Positions 11,093-23,393 are shown, numbered from the stretch's first letter. The stretch is DNA of 64,000 nt from Rhytidiadelphus loreus (GCA_947034895.1 OX344763.1:40361025-40425024); one strand, 5' to 3'. The notes: generated by a model from the sequence alone, not told the origin. Numbers and translations: made by a program.

Positions 11093-13422
11093 CAAAAAAA
11101 ATACCTTGATTACCGTATCTTGTCATCAATTGAGCTTAGAACAAGGTCCAAGGAAGGTGAGTTTCTGGCACTTACACATTCCATAATCAACACAAGTTGA
11201 AGCCAAGAATTGGTACAAATATTATTTTCGGTAGCATCTCCACATCACCTCAAAGTTTCTACAGAATTTGTCTCACAAAGGCATTCATCCTGTACCTGCT
11301 AAGGTAAGCCAGGCAAAATGACTGGCTTGCCCTGCTACTGGCATTGTTGAATTATTATTTTTTAAATTCCATGTGAAGGCAAATGTGAGAAATGGGGAGA
11401 GTAATTGAAATTTTATTTTTTTGACAAAGTATGAATTTGTTATGAATTTTTGAAGTGTGCTATCCAATTGGCCCAAAAGAGTCTCAACAAAACCAACATT
11501 GAAGACTACCCCCAAACCAACCAAATGTGTATCTATAATAGTCATCTTACTCATCTAAATCAGTAACAATATTTCCTAACATGGCCACAACATGAAGGCC
11601 TACAAAAGTCACTTTTCATGAATTTACATTCAAAAGGTGGAAGTTCCTATTAATAGCAATCACTAATCACTCCATCACCATCATTCAAAACATTGATTGT
11701 GGCCACTAACTCAACCTAATGTAGCCCAAATCTCATTTATTGAAAAAAGTTTGTCATGGATTGATGCAAGACATAATAGGTCATTTCCTTGATGTCTATC
11801 ATGGGCCTTTGTCTATTATAGGTTGATTTACCTTAGATTGTCGAAAATTGAATGAGAATTATATGCAATTATTGGCTTTGACCAAAGGGGAAGGTAGTGC
11901 CTTATTTGAGAACCAAGCCACTCTAAAGAATTTTTATAAAAGAAAGGTGCTACAAGGGTAGAGCTCAAGGTGGTTGTTTTTTGGAACAAAAATTGCTTTG
12001 ATGTCATCAATGGTGTGGGAAATTATTGGAGGGACAAATGCACAATGGGCAAAAGCTCTTAGATCATTGCCACAAGCCTCGCCATAGACCTTAGCACCAC
12101 CACTCTAGGTTTGTGGAGAGAAAATCGGCCCACACCAACCCGCCTTGCCATGGTACAAGTTGTGCCATTCCTCCGATCACACCCACCTATACTCAGCAAC
12201 AGAGGGCCTTTATAGGGGGCAGTTTTACACTCACGCCAACTTGGTCAACTTTGACTATAGTCTTAGTGGAAGACGTGGATACTAGTGAGAGATGTGAGAA
12301 GAAAGGGAAGAACTTTAGCAAGGACTTTAAGGGTTGGTGCAGAGCATCGAGTCTTTTGTGCATTGCCACATCTCATGAGGAAGTAAGTGCCTTGCTACTT
12401 CCTAATGCCATAAGTCAAATTGTGTGCAATTGGTGGCGATGCTCTTAGTATGTGTGATAAGTTATGTCGCACCAAAAGAACAAATTGGTAGACCCTCCTG
12501 TAGTGTAGCTGCTTGTTACCTATTGTAGTTATTAGTTTACCGACCAAAGATATGACAATTTTCTTCTCCTGCACTATTGCTGTCAATGGCCCTTGGATTT
12601 TCTCAGCAATTAACAGGTATTTTTTTAGGGGGTTTAGGGTTTAAGCTTATTAGGGCCCTCAAATTATCCAACGTCGTCCCCACAACTACAGTTCCATTAA
12701 GGTCAAAACACCCATTACCGTTCTGCAGTCCAATTCCATCAAGTAGACCAGCCCAATTCCGTCACCAACTTTGGCCCCAATTCCGCCTAAAATCCCCTCC
12801 AATTCCCTCCCTTTTATGACAAAATCAGAGAATTCTATGACAGAATCAGGGATTTTTATGACAACAAGGGTTACGTGTCACTCCATTAATAGAGAATATC
12901 TAGTACTTGATTAAGCGGTATTGGGTTGTTTATGGGACAATTTTGACCCCACTCTATAAATGGTTTTGTAATTTCAGGACTGACCACTTCAAAAATTCAC
13001 AGAAATTACAATTTTAATGGGAAAATTATAATTCCACTTGGGTTTGATCCGTGAAACAAAAACACACCTCTGTGCCCTTCTTGAAATTAACCCCAAAATA
13101 GTCAGATTGCAAATCAGGGGGGTGATAGGTAGTTCTACCTTAGTTTGCTTTTGGACTTAAGTATACCAACTGCTCTCAACTGAATCACTTGCATCATGAT
13201 CACAGTCAGTCACCTCCGAGCTTTGTCTGATTCAAGCCTGGCAGGGAGATCTAACTGAGCTTATCATAGGATTGTCTCTAAATAATTTTACTAAGCTTAA
13301 GCGAGCGACTGCTGTGCTATGGTTCTGGTCACATTTATAAAATATTTGAATCTTAGATTCTCGGTTGTAGCTTGTGACAGAGGTGAGTTGCAGTTGCAGA
13401 ATCTTCTGGAATCCCACTGGTG

Positions 13423-13907
13423 TTAACCCTTAAAAGACTTTGGAAATCATCCCTTTCCATTAAGGTGTGAATCATGAGGTTTAGAAATAGCAAAAGCACT
13501 CATTAATTGGAAGTCAAACTACTATAGAAGACCTCCCCTTTTCACAACAAAATTCCAAGGATGAATAGCTGCACTTCTATCCTACTACAAGGATAATTCC
13601 CTGTCATCCATCGGATGCCAAATGTCCTCCTTGACGTTGAAGGGTTAAGAATTCAAAATGCAACTCAAGATACAGGAGCTTAACCCATAAATGACACCAC
13701 TTACATTTTGTGTCCGATGAATGACAAAGAATCCTTCCCTGTAGGACAGAAGTGCAACTATTCATCCTTGTAATTTTGTTGTGAAAATAGGAAGGTCTAC
13801 TATAGTAGTTTGACTTCCAATGAGTGCTTTTGCATTTTTATTTAACTCCCAATGATTCCCACGGTATCCAAAAGGATGATTTCCGCGGTCACCAATCCTT
13901 CCTTTAA
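13423..13907. mobile_element. Foldback TTAA element, 485 bp
   Basis: The left arm 13423-13648 (TTAACCCTTAAAAGAC start) and the right arm 13683-13907 are imperfect inverted copies. They share AAATCATCC, AGTCAAACTACTATAG, ACAACAAAATT.CAAGGATGA and GAAGTGCA. The centre also carries GGGTTAAG and CTTAACCC. It could fold into one long hairpin. Confidence 0.7.
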
Positions 13908-14013
13908 CCCCTTAATAAGTTCCTTGACTATGTTTTCACCAAAAACACTACAAAACTGCCATTTCTAGTACAAGTACCAACTTTTAGAAGAAAAAAAAAA
14001 TCATTTTTGGACA

Positions 14014-14971
14014 CAACACTAGAAGAAAATGAGGGTTTTTGCAACTACAGTATGCAACTCATTTTGTAGTTGCATAAGACGTTTGCAACTAGGTGACAAT
14101 GTAGAGTCCGTAGTTGCAGTGGATAAGTCGCATTAGTTGCAGTCTAGTTGCAAGGTTTTTTGTCATCCGACACCATACAAAGAACTTCATCCTTGTATAC
14201 AACTTGTTTGCAACTTGCTTGCAACTTGTAGATTTGTAAATTTTAAAATATAAATCTCAATGATTTGTAGATTTCAAATTTTCAGATCTACCTCCTTTCT
14301 AGATTTTAGAATTTCAGAACTACCTTTTTCTTAGATTTTTGAATTTCAAATCTACCTTTTTCTAGATTTCTAGATTTCAAATCTACCCTCTTCCTAGATT
14401 TCAAAATTTCAGATCTACCTTCTTCCTAGATTTCAAAATTCAATTTCCTAGATTATAAAATTTCTTGAATTTTAATTATTTTTTAAATTCTTATATACAA
14501 AATCTACAAATTGTAGAAACCCACAAATTATAGAAATCTTAGAATTCTATCAAAAGAATTCATTACATAAGACTATAACAACTTACAAGTCTTATATGTT
14601 CAATCTAATGGTACTCTTTACAATTGATATGGGTCAATTGATATAACACGAATGGGAATGAACTTTGAAAGCAACTAGGAAACAACTAGAGTGCAACTAA
14701 GAAACAACTAGCGTACAACTAGGAAACAACTATGGTCATTTTACAGTTGCATAATAGTTGCATAGGACACTAGTTGTTTCCTAGTCTTTTTTTGCAACTA
14801 CAGAATGACTACTTTGCAACTAAAACAATGAATGAATGTTGTAAAACAATGACACAAAACAACTACATTAGATTTGGTGCAAATAGAGAGGAAACTAGTT
14901 GCATGACAGTTGCATAGGGCACTAGTTGCATAGTAGTTGGTTGTGCCGGACGTGTTTTTCTTTTAGTGCAA
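14014..14971. mobile_element. Non-autonomous CACTA element, 952 bp
   Basis: The element 14017-14968 starts CACTAGAAGAAAA and ends TTTTTCTTTTAGTG, with CAA duplicated on both sides (14014-14016, 14969-14971). Both ends are packed with TGCAACTA / TAGTTGCA motifs in both orientations. These match the sub-terminal repeats that CACTA transposases bind. The middle holds T/A-rich repeats of CTACCT..TTCCTAGATTT. No transposase is present. Confidence 0.85.
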
Positions 14972-16840
14972 GCAACTGTAGGATCTTATAGTATGCTGAT
15001 TTGAGAAGATGTGGAAAAAATTTCACAAATTTCCACCATGTAGAGAGCAAGATATATTACTGATTGAAGTGACAAAAATCCTTTTGGGGGCTTTGGGAAA
15101 AATAGAGCAGCTGAGCTTTACAGCTCACTTTCCTATGAAAAAAATGTCCAAAATGATGGTCCTTCTTTGGATTCTTTTTCCTAAACAAGTTGGCTATGTG
15201 CTTAAAAAATTTCACATCATTTAAAATTGTTCAACATATAGGAAAAAAAATAGTAAGTAGAAAGAAGTAGAGAATGATTCAAAATACAAAATTGTTAAGA
15301 AATTAGTTATGGAATTGAAAAATGCCAATCCTTATTGTTGCATTGTAATAAACAATCTACATCATGTGATTTTATTTTTTTCAAAAAATATTGAAAATTG
15401 AATAAGATAAAGGACATCAAAGTTTATTTTAGAGTAGAGGTTCTATAACTACCCACAAACTAAAACTTCTCATAACTTTTGACTCATCAATCAAAACGGA
15501 ATCATTCAAAGCTTTTTGCATATATATATTGTAACTCTAGAAAACCAATTTCAAATTTTTTTCTAAAAAAAATAATTTTTTCTAATTTGCCTAGACTACT
15601 AGGCCAGAAAAAAATAAACATATTAGGCCATAACTTTTGATTCGTATTTCCTTATGTCATGAAATTTAGTGCATATAGAAGATATTCCTCGTCCCCACCT
15701 TCTATTAAAATTTCAGCCTAAAATATGAAAAATTCATATCCAAGTGACAACTACAAGGCTCACACCTAGCATGGACATCCAGGTTCTAGCTCATAATATA
15801 GACATGAAAAAGATGGAATGTGAACATAAGGTTTGACAACACTATAGTGGGACGGTGGGAAAATAAAAAAGAATTGATTTAGAGCCATGTGATGACTTGG
15901 GAGGCGAATTACTAGCAAGTGGGGGGATTGTCCAACAACACCAACATTAGGACTAAAAACTTTGTGCTAGCATTGGCAATGGTACAGATTCATCATATGC
16001 ACGATGATAAGGATTTGGATGTTGACATTGTTGCCATGCCATATACACCACAAACACAATGGAGAGAGACAAAGATGTACTACTACTGTGGAACAAGGTC
16101 GAGGACAAGTTTCTAGAGGAGTTTGAGGATTGAATATTTCAATAATTTACAAATGGATAACGTGTGAAAGAAGCAACTTCTCAATTTGGAGATGGAGAAA
16201 TTTGAACCACTACATTGGCTCATGATTTAAACCTAGGAAGAGTTAGTTCATAAAAATGAATTAGTGAATTTAGGGTTTACCCTAAACCTTAAATATTGTC
16301 CATAACTTTTTTTTGGAGGCTCAAAATCACAAACAAGTTTTCAGAGATGAAAGCTAGCTCGATTTTCCAACTTTGTTTTAATCCCAAGTTTTTTGGAAAA
16401 AATTATTCTACTATACCAAAATGAGGTCTGAAATTCTACTTCAAACACAATTCCTATATTTTGACAATGAGTGATCCTTAATTTCAATGAGAAACCGCCC
16501 CATTATTAAAGATTACATACCTATAGTCCAATTGGGAAAAAAAAGTTTGAAGTAGGGAAAGCAGGGGATTCTTCTCTCAAAATTTCTCTGAGCAAAGTTA
16601 CTGAGCCTGTATTATTTTGGTCAAACACTTGGACCCATCAATCCACGCAGCTTCTTACTGGTTTTGTTGAACTCCAGAGCATACACCAAGGGAACTGTGT
16701 TGCAAAGAGCATTTTTCTGTGAAACAAACGGAGGACGACCTCTACAATTCTATCCATCAAAATATAATACACCTTCATGTACATGAGTCAGATCAACAGG
16801 ACGTTGACACAGACAAAAAAGTCTATGCCATTGACGTCGA
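14972..16840. other. AT-rich intergenic DNA, one copy of a palindrome-derived repeat
   Basis: No gene is recognised. The stretch 16292-16478 (CATAACTTTT, GGCTCAAAATCACAAAC, TACTATACCAAAATGAGGTC, TTTTGACAATGAGTGATC) matches halves of the palindromic repeats at 34.7 and 40.7 kb. Confidence 0.55.
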
Positions 16841-19800
16841 TCAGTTTTTCCTGGCTTCCACCAGGACTATATGAAAGCCTTGCCTGCATCATGAACAACA
16901 TTAGGCTTTATCAATTAGGGTGGGATCAAATTTCTTCTCCTGTTTGTCCATTTGGAGAGTCTCAGATTAACATTCAAGGGTCTTAGGCAGTATGGAACAT
17001 GTAGCAAAGAAAACCAGTATTTCAATCTAAATCTTCACATGCTGCTATCATAGTCTGGAATAGTCTTAGTATAGGAGTCGTATCGTGAGTCGTATCGTAT
17101 GGAAGGACTCGTATCGTGAGTCACATATTTGAGGAATAATTCAGAGTTAGCAACGCTCTTAGAGGAGACTATTTGTGGGTTGTTGGTGTGAAGTGACTTA
17201 CGAAGATTGGAAGACAGCGCTGACAGCACCGACGGGAGTGGTGAATGCAACCTCTTGAAAGGGCCCTGCTGTTCCTGGTTTCATTCGAGCAACCCATCCT
17301 AAGTCTCCCCCATGCTTTGAAGACCTACATTCTGAATACTTTTCTGCAAGCTGTGCAAATACACCCCAACGTAACTTTGTCAATTCAATTACTGACTTTG
17401 ACATCACATGATCATAAGATGTCTTAGTTCAGCTTACTATTCTTGAATGCAGGAAGAAATGAGCCTGGGTGTTCAGATAGTCATCAATATGGACAACTGA
17501 ATATGGACATTTGAAACAATACAGTGAGTTTGAAATTGTTACTTTGGCAAACTCCTTGGGAGGCACTTTGTTCCCAGAGGCTAACCACCCTCTCTGGAGT
17601 TGGTTATACAAATCCGTCATCAGACCCTGTTTCTCGGACAGGATATGCCTCACTGTCATTATGCAAAATTCAATTTCACATTTGTCAGTGTCTTGTATTT
17701 CTGACGGTCTGTTCGCACTTGGTATTAGCAGTGGCATTGGTCAAGTGAATCTAGTTCAGCAGAGCATCTAAATTCATTTCTGAGACTCTCTAATGCCGTT
17801 CTCAACTCGTAGTGCAAGCGTTTCTTAAGTGAGAATGTACGATAATCTTAACATGTACAGAAAACTCTTTTCTTTTTGGTGATACAGTAAGGAGGTTCAT
17901 TGTCAAATGGTCTCTCCAAACTTACAGCACTTCGATTGGTCCTCTTCTATACTGAGATGCCAAAAAAAGAAGGGTTGTATGCACCTACATAATTAGGTAG
18001 ACCTGCTCCGTTTACCTTTAACGTAAGTGCAAGTGCCCATGGAATCCATCTTCGACTCACGTCGCGCTTGCATGGTTTCTTCTTGGTTAATTTGTAACAA
18101 ACTTTTGCCTCTTCTCTGCCATGACCACAAAATCAATTCACATATTCTAACATGAATTGGTAAGGCATGAATCCAACCCTTCACCTTCCAACATCACCAT
18201 TCAATTCAACTTAGCGAAGACAGAAAGAACTTTTTGCATTGTGACCTTTCAACAACTGAAGTAGCCCGTTCAAACATCATTAACCGTCGTCTAGATGGGT
18301 AGGAAGCATTCATGTGAATCCAATGAATCACATGAATTCGGTGAACAAGTTGGAAATTCGCTCACGATGCTTGTTTCCTAAGCAAGCTTGACAGACCTAG
18401 TGGTTGAGCTCGACATTGCAATATCATCTGGCAAATGAAGACATTACTTTTTTCATCTCATTCCACAACCCCCCATTCTGTTTCACTACGACTTGCAGGG
18501 AACATTTTGCAAGAGATCGGCTATTCCAAGCAGGAGCACCTTCCCAATTCTTCAAGCTTCATTACAACAGCAACAATCCTAAACCCTTGAACATTCACAC
18601 AAGCTAAAACAACAATCTATTGAATGGAGATTTGCATCATCCAATGTTGTAAGTGGATGCAGCAATAGATTGTTTCCTCTCTTGCCATGGCCAAGCCAAC
18701 AATACAGAACACAATTGAGGTGCTAACTCGATTTAGCCTAATAGAATCATAAAGGATAAGAAGTCCCTGCTCACCAGAGTCATGATCGAAGTTCGGCTGA
18801 ATGCAATGGGATTGTTCAACGTCGACTTCCGTTTCCCTTCTCTGAAACTCACACTACTCTTCCTCCTCTCCAGAAAAGATTTCGTCCTTGATTGTGAAAA
18901 CTTCCCAGTATGCGAATTCTCAAGTGGTAAGGCGCCACGCTCACCCACGTCCAAGTTCCCTCCCCACAGCGAGCTTCGAGAATACCTCCGCTTCTCTTCC
19001 AATTCCTGCATGTGCACTGGCCTGGCCAGTACATTTCTCATTATCAAACCAAACCCTAAACCATGTTATGTCTATCATGCATTTCAGCTGGGGATGCCCA
19101 TTAATCACATTGAATTAATAAACCACATAATCACCAAGATAAATCCCATGGAATTTTTTCTCTTTATGATGTTATCTAAAAGTTCCTTAGACAGTCTAAT
19201 TTTGCTTAAAACCCTGTTTGTTCTCTTTACCGTTGATCAATAAATCGTTAATCATCTGAGGCATACCTCAAAATTAAAACATCCTCGAGGAGCTGCTTCA
19301 ATACATTAACAAAGGACTCCAAAATGTAATTTACGCACAATTCCGAGTGGGAGGAAGAACATACCAATGAGTGGCATGTACGATCTCTACAATGAATATC
19401 AGACTTTCGAGTCTTGCAATCTACAGTGAGGAAGAAGAGTGAGTTCTCGCAACGAAGTGTTGCAGGTCAATTTGCGCATACCTGATGGGGAAGGGAGAGT
19501 TTTCACAACTGCTAAAGAATATTTTTAAGATTAGCAAGTGATCAAATTGTTGCAAACCTGACGAGAATCCTTGCATTTCTAAAGACTACAATCAAGGTTT
19601 GCAGGTGATCAAATTGTTGGATACCAAATGAGAAGGTCTTGGAGAATGCTATGAACGTTTGCAGGTGATAGCCTTGTGGGATACCTGATGAGAAACTCTA
19701 AAGACTGCTATCAAGGTTTGCAGGTGATCAAATTGTTGGATACCAAATGAGAAGATCTTGGAGAATGCTGTGAGCGTTTGCAGGTGATTGCCTTGTGGGA

Positions 19801-20273
19801 TACCTGATGAGAAGATCTTTGAAACTCTAAAGACTGCTATCAAGGTTTGCAGGTGATCAAATTGTTGGATACCTAATCAGAAGGCCTTGAAGAATGCAAA
19901 GAAGGTTTGCAGGTGATCTAATTGTTGCATACCTGATGAGCAGGTCTTGGAAATGCGATCCCCGTCTCCGAGCTTCATCAGCCCGCATGTCATGCGCACT
20001 GTACGAGTCGTCATGCACTTCCTCCACGCACACCGCCTTGGAAGCTTTCCTGGCCATGGAGCGCCTCATCTCCTTGCTCATGCCTGGAGGTCTCGATTTC
20101 ATGGGTCCAGGCTCCAAAGTGCCATGGCGATCCTGCGATGGGTGCACCGCCTGCGTCTCCTTCCATTCTTCGATTTCAATCACCACATTGTTCCGAAAAC
20201 TTTTCAGAAACGTCTCCTCCTTCACTGCTGCCAACTCGCGCACACTTTGTTGCCTCTCTTTGACAGCCGCCAT
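16841..20273 (-). CDS. PIN4: PIN4/Par14-type parvulin peptidyl-prolyl isomerase with long N-terminal extension
   Basis: Six exons join in phase on the minus strand: 20273-19933, 19021-18775, 18115-18016, 17652-17543, 17350-17202 and 16883-16841 (stop TGA). They give 329 residues. The C-terminal part (about 223-329) is clearly a PIN4-type parvulin: GTCTYVKVRHILSEKQG, then GWLASGNKVPPKEFAK, LAEKYSECRSSKHGGDLGW, GPFQEVAFTTPVGA and the closing GFHIVLVEARKN. Parvulins catalyse cis-trans isomerisation of X-Pro bonds; PIN4 relatives act in the nucleus and in ribosome biogenesis. Plant PIN4 proteins are usually about 140 residues with a short Gly/Lys-rich start. Here exons 1-2 add 196 residues of unrecognised charged sequence, starting MAAVKERQQS. 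The core exons are firm. Joining exons 1 and 2 rests on phase alone, and exon 2 has a weak acceptor; a shorter protein starting at Met 211 in exon 3 is the alternative. Intron 5 contains GAGTCGTATCGTGAGTC repeats (17063-17120). Confidence 0.8.
19535..19940 (-). repeat. Seven tandem 60-bp units repeating the exon-1 splice-donor region of PIN4
   Basis: On the minus strand each unit reads CTCATCAG|GTATCC (with variants), then AATTTGATCACCTGCAAAC and a 20-30 bp spacer. Units are 59-69 bp long. The first contains the donor used in the gene model (CAG|GTATGC, exon end 19933). Other strong donor-like copies lie at 19871 (TAG|GTATCC), 19802 and 19682 (CAG|GTATCC). The copies at 19743, 19622 and 19556 have changed bases at the junction. 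Two types alternate (CAAATTGTTGGATACC and GCCTTGTGGGATACC on the plus strand), which suggests two-unit duplications. Confidence 0.8.
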
Positions 20274-21831
20274 GGTCGGAACTCTCAAATGCTACAATGC
20301 AATGTCATGCTCGAATCCCCGAGAATCCTCGTTTAGGGTTTTGGAACAACGCATCCCAACTTACCGGGTTTGTATTCTTTACGACACATCCCTCGCAAGA
20401 ATTAGGTCATCGTATTGCTACTTGCTATCTTGCAAAACGCCGGATATTCTTTTGTCACTGTATTGACGCGGATTTTAATCGACAAGTTGTGACTGACTCA
20501 CATTGAGTGATTGCTACTTAACCATAGTCACGCGACAACACGAGCAAAAAGAAACGTCCATACATTCCATTCCATTGCCAAGGCTTAGAGCTCACAGCAC
20601 CGATCCATGAATCGCCCGCATGTTTTGCCAGTAAGAGTGCGAACCGTGGAGTGCAGTGTTAGCAATTTGCCTCGAAAGTCATGCCGACTACAGAAATCTC
20701 CGTAGAAGAATTTCCTGTCAGAATACACAGTCCGCTTGAGTCTCTGTTTCTCCGAGTAAGAAAGCTGTCGTGCGAGTGGCACAAGTAGCACAATCCAATG
20801 TGGTTCAAGGAAGAGACTATACAAACTAACTGTTTGAGATGAGCCGTAAGAGTGGAGAATAACAACCAAGCTCACTAAACCATACTTAACGGAAAGCACT
20901 CAAGATGAACACAACTTACTAAAACTGCTTAACGATGATGCTCCAAAATCCAACAGCGGAAAGGCAAAGCTATCAATGCTGACGATTAATACCATTGCAA
21001 TTCCCCGGAAAGAGCATGTTCGTTCATGTTGGAGGAAGGTGACTGGACAGAAATGGCCACCCATTTAATACTCCAGGGTCCACATTGCAGAAGACACTCC
21101 CACCACAAGCAGCGTGTGGAGAATAAGTGGTGGAGATCTCTTAATTCAGCACTTCACCCACTTACTGTACACTAGCTCTCGACTTTCCTGCTTTCGCAAT
21201 TGTGCCACTCTCCAAACTGAGAAGAAATTCAAAAGAAAAGACCGAGAAGCCGAAGGGAATGGGGACACCGTTCCATGTCTCCCATTGTGGCCTGTGTAAG
21301 AGAATCATTACACCAAAATCCTTCAGGTCGGGAGGAAAACGAAGGTAGACAGCATTCAAATTATGTCTCATCTCATCCACTTCGTTAATGTCAGTTGAAT
21401 TGAAAATCAAGTTAGCATCGTTGTTGATCATCGGCTCTGCAGTATTCACTATTCGAGATGGCAGTATCGCTTGGTGTCCTCACAATAATCGGAATATTTT
21501 GGTGACTACCTTGGTCATGGGGGCAGCGTCTTTCAAGTGAAGTGAAAAATGTCTGATCAATATTGTGGAAACAGTTCAATCCGATGCAGAATGAGCAACA
21601 AGAATTTGGAGATGCAACGTAGAAAAAACGCGTACAATGAACACAACTAGGAAAATCAACTATGGCAAAGACTTGCGACTGATATACGAAAGATCGATAC
21701 TACAAGCAATTCACCATTTCAGACATGGATGAATATCCATTCGATGAAGTAGAATTGTCGGCAAATCAGAAATGATATTACATTTGAAAGTGTACACGAA
21801 GGTCATGCACTAACACTGCTAGTAAACATAT
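20274..21831. other. Intergenic DNA between PIN4 and PSAH
   Basis: The stretch holds the PIN4 5' region, the PSAH 3' region and unplaced open frames at 20585-20899 and 21162-21449 (minus). A diverged piece of the TTAA MITE family lies at 21486-21536 (TATTTTGGTGACTACCTTGG). Confidence 0.45.
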
Positions 21832-23209
21832 TTACATCCTTCCACGGGGGCCCATTTCGGGACTCTTCAGGGGTCCCTTCTTGATGGCCAAAAAGTCAGC
21901 AGAGGATGTGGAGCTAACGTAGCCGATGGTGGTGGCTCCGCCCAGAACCAAAAACTTCAGAAGAAGGCCCCTCTTGGTGAACGCTCCAGCGAAGGTCTCG
22001 AAGAACTTGTTCTGCATAAGAAAAAGGTCAAGTTTAGTCACGAAACAACAGGACTAAACCCTTCCATACCAAACCACAACACGATCAGCAAATGCCAAGA
22101 TCAAAACCTTCAAATCAGACCACGAAATGCAACCAATAGAGTAATTTACCTGGAAGGAGTTGTATCTGGCAGGGTCATCGTTTCCATACAAGTCCCAGTT
22201 TCCGGTGGTGTTGTTGATATCACCCAAGTCGAAGTACACGCTGCCCTCACCGTACTTGGCGGTCACAACTCCCACTCTGCAACGAATCCCCACCGCACTT
22301 AAAATCATCCACATTGCAACGCACCCTAACCACGCATTGTTATCATACAAACTCGCGAGATCAAAACGGAAAAAAATTAGGTCATCACACAAAAACTCTA
22401 GATCCTCCAATCCCTGCCTCCTACATACACCTAATCCCCTTCAATTCACTCTCCAATGCACAAGAAACGTAGGTAACATCACACATTCAAACATCAGCCA
22501 CCCGCATTTCAACCGGACCACCACCAAAGTCACCTCCAAGACGTACGGTACGAGTACTTCTCACATAACAGCACCCCAAAGATGTACTCCCTCCGTCTCA
22601 AAATAAGACTGGTGTTTCTTTTGTACTTTACAAAAGATACACTAGTATTGTTTTGAGACAGAGGGAGTAAACCACAGACACATTCCCACCACATACCACA
22701 CACCAAGTAAACCCAAACCAACACTCCACCCACTAACAATTGAAAGCGAAAATCTGCCTCAAACGTCCACATAACGATCAATCCATTCAGCACCAAATCC
22801 CTTCATGTCGAAGCCTTCATCTCAAACCTCAAAAACAAAAATTCGGCAACAAAACACAACCTTACCGAATACCCACCGAAATAAGGATAAATTACAACGT
22901 ACTCGCGCTACTCGGGACACACAACCCGTAAAATCCATACCAATTACACATTCCCTCCATAAAACACACACAGAGTGTCTACAATGCTACCGCAAACGAA
23001 AGCATAACGATCTAATCATAAAAAATCATCGGCTTCCTGAGTGTTGAAAGAACGATCTGAGATGTGAATTAGGCAGGCATTAGGGGAAGAAGGGCAGACC
23101 TGGAGGGGGCGCGCATAGAGACGCTCTTGGCGGGCATAGCCAACTTCTTCCCAGCCAAAGAGCTGCCGGCCAAGCCGGACACAGCAATGGTTGCCGACGC
23201 CGCTGCCAT
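21832..23209 (-). CDS. PSAH: Photosystem I reaction centre subunit VI (PsaH), chloroplast precursor
   Basis: Three exons join in phase: 23209-23100, 22276-22150 and 22011-21832. They give 138 residues, the usual PsaH precursor length. Residues 1 to about 43 look like a chloroplast transit peptide ([20 protein letters not shown], rich in Ala/Ser and basic residues, no acids). The mature protein shows the family blocks [26 protein letters not shown], a phrase ending [19 protein letters not shown], one membrane span (about 94-114) and the PRGRM end. PsaH sits in photosystem I beside PsaL and PsaI and is needed for docking of mobile LHCII in state transitions. The start is the only Met before the transit peptide. 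Intron 1 (22277-23099) contains a Stowaway MITE. A GATAAG box and a palindrome lie about 160 bp upstream. Confidence 0.95.
22585..22669. mobile_element. Stowaway MITE in PSAH intron 1
   Basis: An 81-bp element (22587-22667) begins CTCCCTCCGTCTCAAAATAA and ends in the near-complement TTTTGAGACAGAGGGAG. TA is duplicated at each side. These are the classic Stowaway (Tc1/mariner-type) termini. The element lies within a spliced intron. Confidence 0.92.
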
Positions 23210-23370
23210 TGAGAAAACACACACACACACAAAATGCTCGACTTCAAATGGACACAAAATTGCAGCAAGGCTGGCGATGGCGATGGTGGTGCGGAGAGTG
23301 GCGATGGGTGTACGAGGACGGGGAGTGCAGATGTCATGTGGGCGGACGACGCCGGCCACACTTCGGCTAA

Positions 23371-23393
23371 GATAAGGGCCACGACGCGTGGCC
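23371..23393 (-). promoter_or_regulatory. I-box next to a GGCCACG/CGTGGCC palindrome upstream of PSAH
   Basis: GATAAGG (plus strand 23371-23377) is directly followed by the 17-bp inverted repeat GGCCACGACGCGTGGCC (23377-23393), about 160 bp upstream of the PSAH start codon. In plant photosynthesis genes, GATAAG I-boxes beside CCACG-type G-box elements often form light-response modules. That role is inferred. No convincing TATA box is seen. Confidence 0.5.

Larger units (their letters stand above)
8938..13422. other. AT-rich intergenic DNA without recognised genes
   Basis: Apart from the repeats at 9540 and 10945 I see only short unrelated open frames (for example 9499-9984 minus, 12113-12448 plus). 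They have no domain signature and lie in A/T-rich or low-complexity sequence. A telobox-like AAACCCTAAA lies near 10738. Confidence 0.5.

Noticed and set aside
19535..19940. Possible CRISPR-like array of regular repeats
   Set aside because: This is a eukaryotic nuclear context. Units are contiguous tandem copies without unique spacers and overlap a gene's splice site.
21162..21449. 95-residue minus-strand frame between PIN4 and PSAH
   Set aside because: It has no recognisable domain or splice-consistent neighbours; it may be chance or a non-coding transcript.
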